From positions 16,549 through 80,548 of the forward strand of contig NZ_JAMOFV010000006.1 in assembly GCF_023656515.1 (NCBI RefSeq): a stretch of DNA of 64,000 nucleotides, written 5' to 3'. Shown here piece by piece: positions 7,810 to 16,708 of this stretch (positions are counted from its first letter, which is position 1; the number at the start of each line of letters is the position of its first letter). The stretch comes from Clostridium swellfunianum (lineage in GTDB: Bacteria > Bacillota > Clostridia > Clostridiales > Clostridiaceae). Under the pieces are notes generated by a model. That model made no database searches and was not told the origin of the DNA. It saw only the letters and a list, made by a program, of their open reading frames with translations. The position numbers and the translations under genes are program-made.

Positions 7810-7820
7810 ATTTGATATTG

Positions 7821-7848
7821 TTGTCCAATATCTTCCTTATGTTATAAT
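7821..7848 (+). promoter_or_regulatory. Promoter of nucleotidase gene
   Basis: TTGTCC (7821-7826) and TATAAT (7843-7848) are 16 nt apart. A start near 7855 gives a leader of about 175 nt, which would include the whole duplicated element. Confidence 0.6.
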
Positions 7849-7887
7849 AAAAAAATAGTTATGTTGAATAATAAGTATAATAATAGC

Positions 7888-8022
7888 TTATGATCGGCAG
7901 CGAATGATAAAACTACCCAGTGTTCCGAGTGAAAGGAGGTTGAAGTCCTAAATGGACTTCGGCGGGTAGTTTATGAGCGATAGCGAATAATCCAAACTAC
8001 CCAGTGTTTCGAGTGAAAGGAG
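7888..8022 (+). promoter_or_regulatory. Duplicated leader with alternative pairing (candidate RNA switch)
   Basis: Two copies of a block of about 50 nt, each ending in a Shine-Dalgarno-like GTGAAAGGAG, lie at 7888-7939 and 7971-8022. Between them are a 7-bp hairpin (GAAGTCC / GGACTTC, 7942-7960) and the segment GGGTAGTTT (7964-7972). That segment is complementary to AAACTACCC in both the upstream copy (7910-7918) and the downstream copy (7994-8002), giving two mutually exclusive 9-bp stems. Only the second copy is placed to serve the start at 8030. I do not recognise a known riboswitch class. Confidence 0.55.
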
Positions 8023-8029
8023 AAAATAC

Positions 8030-9616
8030 ATGGCTGAAAAGTCTAAAAAGATAAAGCTTACAATATTGGAAACAAGCGATATTCATGGTGCCATACTTCC
8101 AATAAATTATGCTAATAATGAAGAAAGAGATTTAGGACTTGCTAAAGTTGCAACATTGATAAATCAAGAAAAGAAAAATAACTACAATCTTCTTCTGATA
8201 GATAATGGAGATTTAATACAAGGTACTCCTTTAACTTATTATTACTCAAGAATAGATAGCAGCAAAATAAATCCAGTTATAAAGGTTTTAAATCACCTAA
8301 AATATGATGCTGCAGTTATAGGAAATCATGAATTCAACTATGGAAGTGAAATATTAAATAGAGCACTTCAAGAATCGGTTTTTCCATGGCTTTCAGCTAA
8401 TATAATACTTTCTGAAGGTGGAAGCTGCTATACTGGAAAGCCATATTACATTAAGACCTTTGAGGAAGGCATTAAAGTTGGCATATTAGGGTTAACTACA
8501 AAGTATATACCCAACTGGGAAAACCCAGCTATTATTCAGGGGATAAGGTTCGAAGACCCAGTAGAATATGCTAAAAGATGGGTTAAAGTCTTAAAAGAAG
8601 AAGAAAAAGTTGACTTGGTTGTTGTAAGTTATCATGGAGGCTTTGAAAGAAATGTTGAAACAGGTGAGCCTACAGAAAATCTAACAGGTGAAAATCAGGG
8701 TTATCAGCTTTGTGTAGAAGTACCAGAAATAGACGTGCTTTTAACTGGACATCAACATCGCTCTATATATGGACGAAAGATAAATGGAGTTCTAGTACTT
8801 CAGCCAGGAACACAGGGATTAGTATTAGGGAAAGCAGAAATTGTTTTTGAGAAAAGTGATAGTGAAATAAGAATTATTGAGAAAAATTCAGAATTACTTT
8901 CTATAAAAGGTATAAAGGCTGATTCAGAAGTTATCGAAATGATTAAGGAATATGAGGACAAAACTCAAGAGTGGCTGGATAGACCAATAGGAAAAATAAA
9001 GGGAGACATGCTTGTTAGAGATCATATGACAATAAGAACTAGAGATAATGCTTTAATCGAATTTATAAATAAAGTGCAAATGGAGTATTCAGGGGCATCA
9101 ATCTCTAACACTGCCTTGTTTGATAACCATGCTCTAGGGTTTCCTAGTAATGTAACTATGAGAGATATTGTTTCAAATTACATCTACCCTAATACACTAA
9201 GAGTTATAAGAATTACAGGACATGATATAAAGGCTGCTCTAGAAAGAAGTGCATCATACTTTGAGCAATATGATGGCAAAGAAATTAGGGCTAATGAAGT
9301 GTTTTCAACACCAAAACCTCAGCATTACAATTATGATATGTGGGAAGGTATAAATTATATTATTGATATTAGCAAACCTATAGGAAACAGAGTGGTAACG
9401 CTTGAGAGAGGTGGGAGAACTATAGATTTAGATAAGGAATATGAAGTAGTTATGAATAACTATAGAGCAGGAGGCGGCGGTGAATATATAATGTTTCAGA
9501 ATAAGCCTATTGTTAAGGATATACCTATAGATATGTCTGAGCTCATAGCAAATTATATTCTTGAAAGAGGTACTATAGAAGCCACTGTAAATGAGAATTG
9601 GAAGGTTATTTATTAG
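8030..9616 (+). CDS. Cytoplasmic 5'-nucleotidase/2',3'-cyclic phosphodiesterase family protein (UshA-like)
   Basis: A 528-residue two-domain metallophosphoesterase of the UshA/YfkN group that hydrolyses nucleotides or related phosphoesters. The N-terminal metal site is complete: D17-x-H19 in SDIHG, then DNGDLIQG, GNHEFNYG, SYHGGFE and GHQHRSI. The C-terminal 5'-nucleotidase domain (about 320-510) has the substrate-binding block NYRAGGGGEY. Unlike most relatives it has no signal peptide, so it should act in the cytoplasm. RBS GAAAGGAG is 7 nt before ATG. It stands alone behind an unusual long leader. Confidence 0.88.
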   Translation: MAEKSKKIKLTILETSDIHGAILPINYANNEERDLGLAKVATLINQEKKNNYNLLLIDNGDLIQGTPLTYYYSRIDSSKINPVIKVLNHLKYDAAVIGNHEFNYGSEILNRALQESVFPWLSANIILSEGGSCYTGKPYYIKTFEEGIKVGILGLTTKYIPNWENPAIIQGIRFEDPVEYAKRWVKVLKEEEKVDLVVVSYHGGFERNVETGEPTENLTGENQGYQLCVEVPEIDVLLTGHQHRSIYGRKINGVLVLQPGTQGLVLGKAEIVFEKSDSEIRIIEKNSELLSIKGIKADSEVIEMIKEYEDKTQEWLDRPIGKIKGDMLVRDHMTIRTRDNALIEFINKVQMEYSGASISNTALFDNHALGFPSNVTMRDIVSNYIYPNTLRVIRITGHDIKAALERSASYFEQYDGKEIRANEVFSTPKPQHYNYDMWEGINYIIDISKPIGNRVVTLERGGRTIDLDKEYEVVMNNYRAGGGGEYIMFQNKPIVKDIPIDMSELIANYILERGTIEATVNENWKVIY

Positions 9617-9714
9617 CAACTTTTATATTATTTAGAAGGAATTTATTGCTAAATGTAGAATTAGTATATATGGGATAAATTAAAAACTAAAGAGTGGGAT
9701 GGGTTTAAAACAAT

Positions 9715-10812
9715 ATGGGGTATTTGGGAACATTAGAAGATTATGATCGCTTGCTTCAAAATTATAAGAGACTTAAAGAAGACTTTGAAAATTATAAAAA
9801 AATTACAAACAATACTATACAAATAGTTTCTGAAAAGAATATTGCTCTTGAAAAGAAATTGGACTCTATTTCAAATATAGTTGAAATCAGCAAATATATT
9901 AATTCTAATATAAGTAATGACAATTTGATACCTATGATTAATGATATGATAATAGGTATTCTTGGAGTGGCTTATTCATCTATCTATATAAGAGAAGAAG
10001 AAAAGCTTATTTTAAAAGCAACAAATGTATCTGAACACAGTTTTAATATATATGATAATGAGTATAGGCAAAAGATTAAAAAGGGAGAGACCTTTATAAT
10101 AAACTGCGAAGATACTTCATTCTGCAGACGATATGGAAGCAGCAATATTCATTCTGTAATAGGTGTGCCTGTAATACTTGGACAAAAATTTATTGGATAC
10201 ATAATAGTAGAGCACAGCCTTCAAGATTTCTTTACCAACGATCATATTAAGTTTCTTAAAACCATATCTAACCAGATAGCGATTGCACTAGAAAATGGTC
10301 TTCTCTACAAAAAAGTTAAAGATGCTTCAATAAAAGACCCACTACTCAAAATATTTAATAGAGGTTATTTTTTTGAACAGTTAGAGGAGAAGATTTGCAG
10401 AGCTCCTCATAGAAATTTTGCTATAGTAATGCTTGATGCAGATGACTTTAAAAAAGCTAATGATATATACGGACATCAGTTTGGAGACGAAGCACTTATA
10501 CAGCTTACAAAAATAATAAGCAGCAATATGGCTGAGGATGATATAGTGGCGCGTTATGGTGGAGAAGAGATAATAATCTATTTAAATGATGCTTATGATA
10601 GAGAAAAGGTTTATAATAAAATTAATTCTATCAGAGAAAAGATAAGTGAAACCCCAGTTTTTTATAGTAATAAAAGAGTGAAAATAACAGCGAGCTTCGG
10701 AATAAGCTATTATGACGAGGAACATAGAGAACTAAAAGAAGTTTTAAAACTTGCGGATATGATGTTATATTCTGCGAAGAATAGAGGGAAAAATATAGTT
10801 GTAAGTATGTAA
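9715..10812 (+). CDS. GAF-GGDEF diguanylate cyclase
   Basis: A 365-residue soluble enzyme making c-di-GMP from two GTP. An N-terminal coiled coil (about 10-45) is followed by a GAF sensor domain (about 50-195, ending TISNQIAIALENGLLYK) and a GGDEF domain (about 205-365). The domain opens DPLLKIFNRGYFFEQL, has a DADDFKKANDIYGHQFGDE metal/GTP segment, and carries an active-type GGEEI signature (about 282-286). The usual inhibitory-site R-x-x-D before the signature is absent (MAEDD occupies that region), so product inhibition at a canonical I-site is not expected. The ligand of the GAF domain is unknown. It is monocistronic with a strong terminator. Confidence 0.9.
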   Translation: MGYLGTLEDYDRLLQNYKRLKEDFENYKKITNNTIQIVSEKNIALEKKLDSISNIVEISKYINSNISNDNLIPMINDMIIGILGVAYSSIYIREEEKLILKATNVSEHSFNIYDNEYRQKIKKGETFIINCEDTSFCRRYGSSNIHSVIGVPVILGQKFIGYIIVEHSLQDFFTNDHIKFLKTISNQIAIALENGLLYKKVKDASIKDPLLKIFNRGYFFEQLEEKICRAPHRNFAIVMLDADDFKKANDIYGHQFGDEALIQLTKIISSNMAEDDIVARYGGEEIIIYLNDAYDREKVYNKINSIREKISETPVFYSNKRVKITASFGISYYDEEHRELKEVLKLADMMLYSAKNRGKNIVVSM

Positions 10813-10840
10813 AAGACGGTGAATGTTCACCGTCTTTTAA
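10811..10840 (+). terminator. Terminator of diguanylate cyclase gene
   Basis: Perfect 13-bp stem AAAAGACGGTGAA / TTCACCGTCTTTT with a 2-nt loop centre; it starts within the stop codon region. Confidence 0.88.
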
Positions 10841-10903
10841 CACAATTAATTGGCAAGTATTAATATAATATAGTAAAGGATTACGTAAGGTCAGGTATAA
10901 TTT

Positions 10904-12052
10904 ATGGATAGAAAAAAGCTTGAAACATTAATAAAGAGAGTTGAAGGTACTAAGCTGGATTTTAAACAAAAAATTGATTTGGAATTTGAAAGCGGTAGAA
11001 AAGAACTCGCAAAGGATGTATGTGCTATAGCCAATTCTAGAGGGGGAAGAGGCTACATAATAATCGGTATAGAAGATAAGACCAAGAAGATAGTAGGAAT
11101 AGAAGGTAGAGGCTACAATGAGGAACAGATACAGCAAATTGTAAGTTCTAGAACTGAACCTCCTATACCAATTGTTTATGAGGTTGTTGAATATGATGGT
11201 AAAACCTTAGGAGTTATAACTATATATGATGGTGGTCAGAAACCTTACCAGCTTAGGGAAACAGGCGCTTTTCATATAAGAAGAGGTTCTACAACAGATA
11301 CCATGAGAAAACAGGAAATTGCATCAGCACTTCAAGAGAGCTTTTCTCTTAACTTAGAATTGTGTCCAATTGTCCAAAGTTCTATAGAGTGCATTGACAG
11401 AGATATTGTTGATAAATACTTTTCATTCCATAGAATAGAATCTAATGAAGAAAATAGAATTACACTTATGGAGAATGCTTCAATTATTCGTTTTGATAAA
11501 GACTTAGGAAGACATACAGCAACTCTTGGAGGTATTTTAGTGTTTTCTAGGAAAAATTATGTATATATTCCACATAACATGATAAGAATAGTAAATAAGA
11601 TAGACAGAGAAGAAGCTGAGATAATTTTTATAAGAGGCGACTTGCTTACGATGCTAGATACATGTGAAGAAACTTTAAAAAGACTCCTCCCTGTTAATTA
11701 TCCAGTGGAGGCACTTTTAGAAGGTGTGAAAAATGCAGTTTTGTATAGGGATTACACAATTTTTTATAAAGAAATTGAAATTATACTAGGCATAGACAGC
11801 ATAAGTATCATCAGTCCAGGCATATTAGTTAAAGGTAAGGATATAAGCAATCATAATTATGTTAAAAGAAATATGTGGATATATGAAAAGCTTATAGCTT
11901 TAGATAACAACAGAAGGTTTATCAAATCTGGAAGAGGCTTCAGCAAGATGAAAAAGGCTTTTAAAAACATTGGCAGGGTAACTTTTATTAATTCATTAAG
12001 CGGAGATTTTTTTAAGGTTGTATACCCAGGGTTAGGCAAAATAATAAATTAA
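10904..12052 (+). CDS. AlbA_2/Schlafen-type putative transcriptional regulator
   Basis: A 382-residue protein with an N-terminal AlbA_2 (Schlafen-type, PF04326-like) domain at about 8-150: E-G-x-x-LDFKQ, then AKDVCAIANSRGGRGYIIIGIED, and FHIRRGSTTDTM. The C-terminal half resembles the degenerate HATPase_c_4 module of these proteins (LLEGVKNAVLYRDYTIF, IEIILG, ISPGIL). Such proteins are usually called ATP-binding or nucleic-acid-binding regulators, and their biochemistry varies. There is no signal peptide. It precedes a small P-loop protein by about 100 nt in the same direction. The region is not obviously foreign by composition. Confidence 0.75.
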   Translation: MDRKKLETLIKRVEGTKLDFKQKIDLEFESGRKELAKDVCAIANSRGGRGYIIIGIEDKTKKIVGIEGRGYNEEQIQQIVSSRTEPPIPIVYEVVEYDGKTLGVITIYDGGQKPYQLRETGAFHIRRGSTTDTMRKQEIASALQESFSLNLELCPIVQSSIECIDRDIVDKYFSFHRIESNEENRITLMENASIIRFDKDLGRHTATLGGILVFSRKNYVYIPHNMIRIVNKIDREEAEIIFIRGDLLTMLDTCEETLKRLLPVNYPVEALLEGVKNAVLYRDYTIFYKEIEIILGIDSISIISPGILVKGKDISNHNYVKRNMWIYEKLIALDNNRRFIKSGRGFSKMKKAFKNIGRVTFINSLSGDFFKVVYPGLGKIIN

Positions 12053-12155
12053 CAATTTATTAAAGAACATTATACTTCAGAATATTGAATAAATATTCTG
12101 AATATTATATAATGTAGGAAATAGCACCTAAAAATAACTCGAAGGGGTGGTAACA

Positions 12156-12566
12156 ATGATTCAGGTATTTTGCAACAAGAGAGGTTCAGGAAAGACAAAA
12201 GCTTTAATTAGTATGGCAAATGAAAAGGTAGCAAACACAAAGGGGCATGTCGTATATATCGACGATGACAGAAGACACTTATTTGACCTAGACAGAAACA
12301 TCAGATTTATAGCAACAGATGCTTACAAGTTGAAGGACTACAATTGTTTATATGGATTTTTGTGCGGCATTATTTCCGAGGACTATGATGTGGACACCAT
12401 CTTTATAGATGGCTTGTTTAATATTGTTCGTGGTGATATAAAAGATGCGGCACATTTGTTTTTTGATTTAGAAAAATTGTCTCAAGAGAATAATATTGAG
12501 TTTTATATAAGCGTTAACCATGAAGATATTGAAGTACCGGAGTTTATTAAGAAATACGTTGCATAA
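12156..12566 (+). CDS. Small P-loop ATPase-like protein
   Basis: A 136-residue protein with a Walker-A-like segment NKRGSGKT (residues 7-14; Asn replaces the first glycine) after strand IQVFC, and a Walker-B-like strand DVDTIFIDGLFN near residue 85. The size fits a minimal P-loop domain without added modules. The ATG at 12156 has GAAGGGGTGG at suitable spacing; a GTG at 12147 lies inside that RBS. Function is not recognised. It is followed by a strong terminator. Confidence 0.7.
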   Translation: MIQVFCNKRGSGKTKALISMANEKVANTKGHVVYIDDDRRHLFDLDRNIRFIATDAYKLKDYNCLYGFLCGIISEDYDVDTIFIDGLFNIVRGDIKDAAHLFFDLEKLSQENNIEFYISVNHEDIEVPEFIKKYVA

Positions 12567-12571
12567 TATAA

Positions 12572-12600
12572 AAGGCTGCACAGTGTGTGCAGCCTTTTTA
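12572..12600. terminator. Bidirectional terminator
   Basis: Perfect 11-bp stem AAGGCTGCACA / TGTGCAGCCTT with a GTG loop, flanked by A and T runs. It ends the P-loop gene and, on the other strand, the RMD1-like gene. Confidence 0.9.
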
Positions 12601-13425
12601 ATGGGCACTAAAGAAGAATTCGATAAGTCCAAGAATAAGCTCAAATAGTATTAAGACTATAACCATTATTTCAAGTTTTGTGCCTCTTTTCTCATGAGTA
12701 AGAGAAGCAAAAACATCAGTTATATCTTGAAGTACTTCGGTTTTACGAGTTATCTTTTGATACCTATCCTTAAAGTCAAATAGCTCGGTAACCTGAACGA
12801 AAAAGTTTTCAATATCTTCATTATCCCAAGCTGATTTAGGTTTATCTAAAAGCATTAAATTAGAGATAGTATGGTATTTAAAGCGTAAAACCTTGGCAGA
12901 AGTTTTAGCAATTTGCTCATCAGACATATTAAATTTTCCAGTATCAAGATAGTTTATTACATCCTCAATGCTGTCTAGAAGCTTATCAGTATCATTCTCG
13001 ATTTTTCTTAGTGAAGTAGATTTAGCAAGCACCGAAGATAAAATGTCAAGATAGTATGGATGAAATTCATTTGAAGTCATCAAGTCATTATAGAGCATGT
13101 ATTCATACTCTGCAGCTACCTCTAGCTTATATTCATCAACATACTCATCAGGAAAGTTGTTTTTTAGGGTTAAATCTATGTTCTTAAGATAATTTACCAC
13201 ATCCATAGTTTCGTGATGTTCCATGTTAATGAACACAAGAGAACCATAATAATATATGTAAACGCTCTTATTACTAGTATCCTTTAATATGCCTTTAAGG
13301 GCGTTGTCATGAAGAACTAATGGATCCTCCCATTTAAACTTTTTGTTAATACCAAAGTGAGCTGATATCTTGTTTAAATTAATTTCGTTGCATAATACAA
13401 AAGATTTAAAGCTCCAACTCTGCAT
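12598..13425 (-). CDS. RMD1/DUF155-family protein with C-terminal membrane anchor
   Basis: A 275-residue protein of the RMD1/Sif2/Sif3 (DUF155) family, widespread in eukaryotes and bacteria and of unknown biochemistry. Seen: an N-terminal alpha/beta region (YIYYYGSLVFINM), an alpha-helical centre (about 90-240; KITRKTEVLQDITDVFASLTHEKRGTKLE is typical near the end) and a single C-terminal hydrophobic helix (about 250-270), so it is probably tail-anchored. RBS AAAGGATG. It is a single gene convergent with its neighbour. Confidence 0.8.
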   Translation of the reverse strand: MQSWSFKSFVLCNEINLNKISAHFGINKKFKWEDPLVLHDNALKGILKDTSNKSVYIYYYGSLVFINMEHHETMDVVNYLKNIDLTLKNNFPDEYVDEYKLEVAAEYEYMLYNDLMTSNEFHPYYLDILSSVLAKSTSLRKIENDTDKLLDSIEDVINYLDTGKFNMSDEQIAKTSAKVLRFKYHTISNLMLLDKPKSAWDNEDIENFFVQVTELFDFKDRYQKITRKTEVLQDITDVFASLTHEKRGTKLEIMVIVLILFELILGLIEFFFSAH

Positions 13426-13539
13426 TTTATAACATCCTTTCTAAAACCATTACTTAATAGCTAGTTTTATAATTAAATTTTAACATAAAATATACTGTAT
13501 ATTCAAATGAATTATGCATTCTTTGTATAAAACTCGATA

Positions 13540-13579
13540 AATATTTACGTTTATCTTTACCAAAAAGACGTAAAATATT
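13540..13579. promoter_or_regulatory. Hairpin upstream of tyrS
   Basis: An inverted repeat AATATTTACGT (13540-13550) with ACGTAAAATATT (13568-13579) has one bulged A and a 17-nt loop. It lies 70 nt before tyrS. It is not a T-box: no specifier loop or TGG-containing antiterminator bulge is present at 13426-13649. Confidence 0.35.
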
Positions 13580-13649
13580 GATAAAATCACATTTTAACTA
13601 TATACTATATAGAAGATAATTGATGTGCTTAAGTAAAGGAGAGATACAA

Positions 13650-14870
13650 ATGGCAAGCGTATATGATACACTTGTGGAACGCGGCTTTTTAAAGCAGTTT
13701 ACACACGAAGAAGAAATAAAAGAACTTTTAGAGAAAGAAAAGATAACCTTTTACATAGGTTTTGACCCAACTGCTGATAGCTTGCATGTTGGACATTTTA
13801 TTGCAATGATGATGATGGCTCATATGCAGAGAGCAGGACATCGTCCAATAGCACTAGTTGGCGGAGGTACTGCAATGATTGGCGATCCGTCAGGCAAAAC
13901 AGATATGAGAAAAATGCTTACAAAAGAAGATATTGAAAATAATGTTTCGGCTATAAAAAAACAAATGCAGAAATTTATAGATTTTAGGGATGGAAAGGCT
14001 ATACTCGAGAACAATGCAGATTGGCTGCTAAATTTAAATTATGTGGAATTTATCCGAGAAATTGGAGTTCATTTCTCTGTTAACAGAATGCTTACTGCAG
14101 AATGTTTTAAGCAAAGATTAGAAAAAGGACTTTCATTCTTGGAATTTAACTATATGCTTATGCAGGGGTATGACTTCCTTGAACTTAATAGAAGATACGG
14201 TTGTGTTATGCAGCTAGGTGGAGATGATCAATGGTCTAATATGCTTGCAGGCGTTGACCTTATAAGAAGAAAAGAAAGCAAGCCAGCTTTTGCTATGACC
14301 TGTGCACTTTTAACAAATAGTGAAGGCAAGAAGATGGGTAAAACTGAAAAAGGAGCTTTATGGCTTGACCCTGAAAAGACTTCGCCTTATGATTTCTACC
14401 AATACTGGAGAAACATTGCTGATGCTGATGTTGAGAAGTGCCTTTCACTGCTAACCTTCATTCCTATGGATGAAGTTAGAAGGCTTGGTTCACTTAAGGA
14501 TGCAGAAATAAATGAAGCAAAGAAAATACTTGCTTTCGAAGTTACCAAGCTTATTCACGGTGAAGAAGAAGCAAATAAAGCCAAATCTGCGGCAGAAGCT
14601 TTATTTTCAGGTGGAGGAGATATGAGCAACGTGCCAACAGCAGAAGTTGCCAGCAGTATTATTGGCTCAACAATTGTTGATGTACTTGTTGCAGCAAAGA
14701 TACTTCCATCGAAGGGAGAAGCTAGAAGACTTATTCAGCAAGGCGGTTTGACAGTTAATAATGAAAAAATCACTGATGCTAACATGATTGTTTCAGAAGA
14801 ATTTTTTAAAGATGGCAGTATGTTAGTTAAAAGAGGAAAGAAAAATTATAATAAAATAGTTGTTGTATAA
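13650..14870 (+). CDS. tyrS: Tyrosyl-tRNA synthetase
   Basis: Charges tRNA-Tyr with tyrosine. 406 residues, the normal size for TyrS. The class I signatures are HVGH (residues 46-49; HIGH motif) and KMGKT (about 228-232; KMSKS motif). The tyrosine pocket segment is [12 protein letters not shown] and the C-terminal S4 RNA-binding domain starts near 340 ([17 protein letters not shown]). The ATG at 13650 is chosen because AAAGGAGAGA lies 5 nt upstream. Unlike leuS in this window and most clostridial tyrS genes, no T-box leader is visible. Confidence 0.97.
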   Translation: MASVYDTLVERGFLKQFTHEEEIKELLEKEKITFYIGFDPTADSLHVGHFIAMMMMAHMQRAGHRPIALVGGGTAMIGDPSGKTDMRKMLTKEDIENNVSAIKKQMQKFIDFRDGKAILENNADWLLNLNYVEFIREIGVHFSVNRMLTAECFKQRLEKGLSFLEFNYMLMQGYDFLELNRRYGCVMQLGGDDQWSNMLAGVDLIRRKESKPAFAMTCALLTNSEGKKMGKTEKGALWLDPEKTSPYDFYQYWRNIADADVEKCLSLLTFIPMDEVRRLGSLKDAEINEAKKILAFEVTKLIHGEEEANKAKSAAEALFSGGGDMSNVPTAEVASSIIGSTIVDVLVAAKILPSKGEARRLIQQGGLTVNNEKITDANMIVSEEFFKDGSMLVKRGKKNYNKIVVV

Positions 14871-14892
14871 CCCGAGGTTTCTCGGGTTTTTT
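14871..14892 (+). terminator. tyrS terminator
   Basis: CCCGAG / CTCGGG stem with GTTT loop and six T, directly after the tyrS stop. Confidence 0.88.
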
Positions 14893-14929
14893 CAATATTG
14901 CATAGAATCTATATTAAAGTTAAGTTTGA

Positions 14930-14981
14930 AAATATAACAATATAAGAATAAAACTTTTTATATTCTTATATTGTTATATTT
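14930..14981. repeat. 21-bp perfect inverted repeat
   Basis: Arms 14930-14950 and 14961-14981 (AAATATAACAATATAAG... and its complement) are perfectly complementary over 21 bp with a 10-nt loop. No T run follows. A related half-arm, TATAACAGAATATAAG, recurs at 15030-15045 just before the next RBS. It could be an operator, an mRNA stem or a tiny mobile remnant. Confidence 0.7.
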
Positions 14982-15056
14982 CTGAGATTGCTGATTGCTT
15001 AAGTTTTTTGTATTTAGCTACGATAATTATATAACAGAATATAAGGTGGTGGAAGC

Positions 15057-16634
15057 ATGGCAGGAATAAGCAATATTATTGGAGCTTATAATATAAATCA
15101 TAAAAGAGTATCCAGCAAGTTGAGTTTTGAAATAGGACAAGTATTTACTGCAAAGATAATATCAGCTAGTGAAATGAATAAAGAACTTATATTAAAGCTT
15201 TTAGATGGATGGCAGTTTTCTGCAAAGCTAGAGAATCCACTGCTAGATATACCTGAAGGCTTGGCCAAGTTTCAAGTAGAGGGAGATCGTGATGGAAAAC
15301 TTCAGATAAGGCTTATTAATAATGGTGAGGATAAGCAGGAGGTAGTCAAAGATTCCTTAGAGGAGCTATTAAGTGAGAGTAATTTAGATGTTGCTAAAGA
15401 AGATTATAACATATTAAAAAAGATGCTTAAGCACGAGATGCCGCTTACTAAGGAGAATGTTTCTAAAGTTAAGACTTTAGTTAATTTTAGAGAAAAGCTT
15501 TTTAAGAATGACGCAGAAGCTGATAGTTTTATAACGAAATATATTAACAGTAAAAATATAGATATAAATAGTGAGAGGGGCAAGGAGATAAAACAAACTT
15601 TAAAAATATTTTTTAATGAACTGAAGAATATCTCAGAAGATGAGCTCTTAACTATGATTGAAAATAGTATTGATATAAATGAAGATAATATAAAAAGTTT
15701 TATAAAAATATTTAGAAATGAATCTAGCATATACAAACAGATAAAGAATATAGATAATGAAATAAATTTTCAGAAGGTTTTTAATGACGCTAGCAATGAA
15801 GTTAAAAGCGAAGGAAATATTGTTGGAGAGCAGCCTATACTGGAAAGACAAAGCAATAGTATTATGAAAGCAGAAGGAAATGTGAACTCGAACTCAGATG
15901 CAGTCATAAGTACAGAGAGAGCAGAGAAAGAAGCAAAGGCAGAAGTAAAAGAAGTAAAAGCAGATATAGATACAACTATAGGGAAAGCAGAAGAGAAAAC
16001 AAAATCTGATGCAGCAGTAAAAGAACAGAGACCAGAAGCAGTAGAAAGTAAAACTAGTTTGACTAAGCTTAATAAAAATACACTAGAGCTAGAAGTTAAA
16101 GAACAGCTTTCAGCTAAAACTGAAGAAATGAAGGAGACAATAAAGAACATTTTAACTGAGAGTAAGTCTAGAAATTCAGAGGGCTACGGAAAGCTTCTAC
16201 AAGTCCTTAAAGAAAACATTAATGAGTTTAAGGTCTTTAATTCTATCGGAAACCATTATTATTATTTAGACGTTCCAATAAATATAACTAGAGATGAATA
16301 TCAGTGTAAGCTTTTAATTAAGGATGATAGAAAATCAGGTAAGAAGGTAGATTCAAAAAATGTAAGCTTAGTTGTAAGTGTTAAAACTCCAAAGATAGGT
16401 ATTGTAGATGCTTATGTTAAAGTAAGAGATAAAAATATGAATGTAGATATTAAATGTGAGGATCAGTGGGTAAAAATACTTTCTGAGGGAAAGGGTATAA
16501 TAGTAAAGGAACTTTCCAGTCTAGGGTACAACGTATTTTTTAATGTTGATAAGAAGATTATAGAGGCAAATTTAGTTAATTGCAGAGAGTTTTTCGATGA
16601 TAATGAACTAGGGAGTATTAATATTAAGGTATAG
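15057..16634 (+). CDS. FliK-like (hook-length-control-type) protein
   Basis: A 525-residue protein paired with an FlhB-like gene, the same arrangement as ylqG-ylqH of B. subtilis. The N-terminal 1-90 is a small beta domain. Residues 90-250 are helical. Residues 250-370 are a low-complexity, Glu/Lys/Ala-rich linker of FliK type. Residues 370-525 resemble the FliK C-terminal domain (YYYLDVPINITRDEYQCKLLI, then VVSVKTPKIGIVDAYVKVRDKNMNVDIKCE). There is no signal peptide. The role is inferred from fold-like similarity and from the next gene. RBS GGTGGTGGA. The gap to the FlhB-like gene is 74 nt. Confidence 0.65.
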   Translation: MAGISNIIGAYNINHKRVSSKLSFEIGQVFTAKIISASEMNKELILKLLDGWQFSAKLENPLLDIPEGLAKFQVEGDRDGKLQIRLINNGEDKQEVVKDSLEELLSESNLDVAKEDYNILKKMLKHEMPLTKENVSKVKTLVNFREKLFKNDAEADSFITKYINSKNIDINSERGKEIKQTLKIFFNELKNISEDELLTMIENSIDINEDNIKSFIKIFRNESSIYKQIKNIDNEINFQKVFNDASNEVKSEGNIVGEQPILERQSNSIMKAEGNVNSNSDAVISTERAEKEAKAEVKEVKADIDTTIGKAEEKTKSDAAVKEQRPEAVESKTSLTKLNKNTLELEVKEQLSAKTEEMKETIKNILTESKSRNSEGYGKLLQVLKENINEFKVFNSIGNHYYYLDVPINITRDEYQCKLLIKDDRKSGKKVDSKNVSLVVSVKTPKIGIVDAYVKVRDKNMNVDIKCEDQWVKILSEGKGIIVKELSSLGYNVFFNVDKKIIEANLVNCREFFDDNELGSINIKV

Positions 16635-16708
16635 TTGATATAGTTAGTTTACAGGAGGCATAAACATTGATAATGTTTATGTGCAGGAGAAGGAATACAG
16701 GAGGGTCT

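Noticed and set aside
13426-13649. T-box leader for tyrS
   Set aside because: No AGRGTGG-type bulge, specifier loop or terminator/antiterminator pair found.
15770-16150. Minus-strand frame of 126 codons opposite the FliK-like gene
   Set aside because: Ser/Phe/Leu-rich mirror of the low-complexity Glu/Lys linker; no RBS and no homology.
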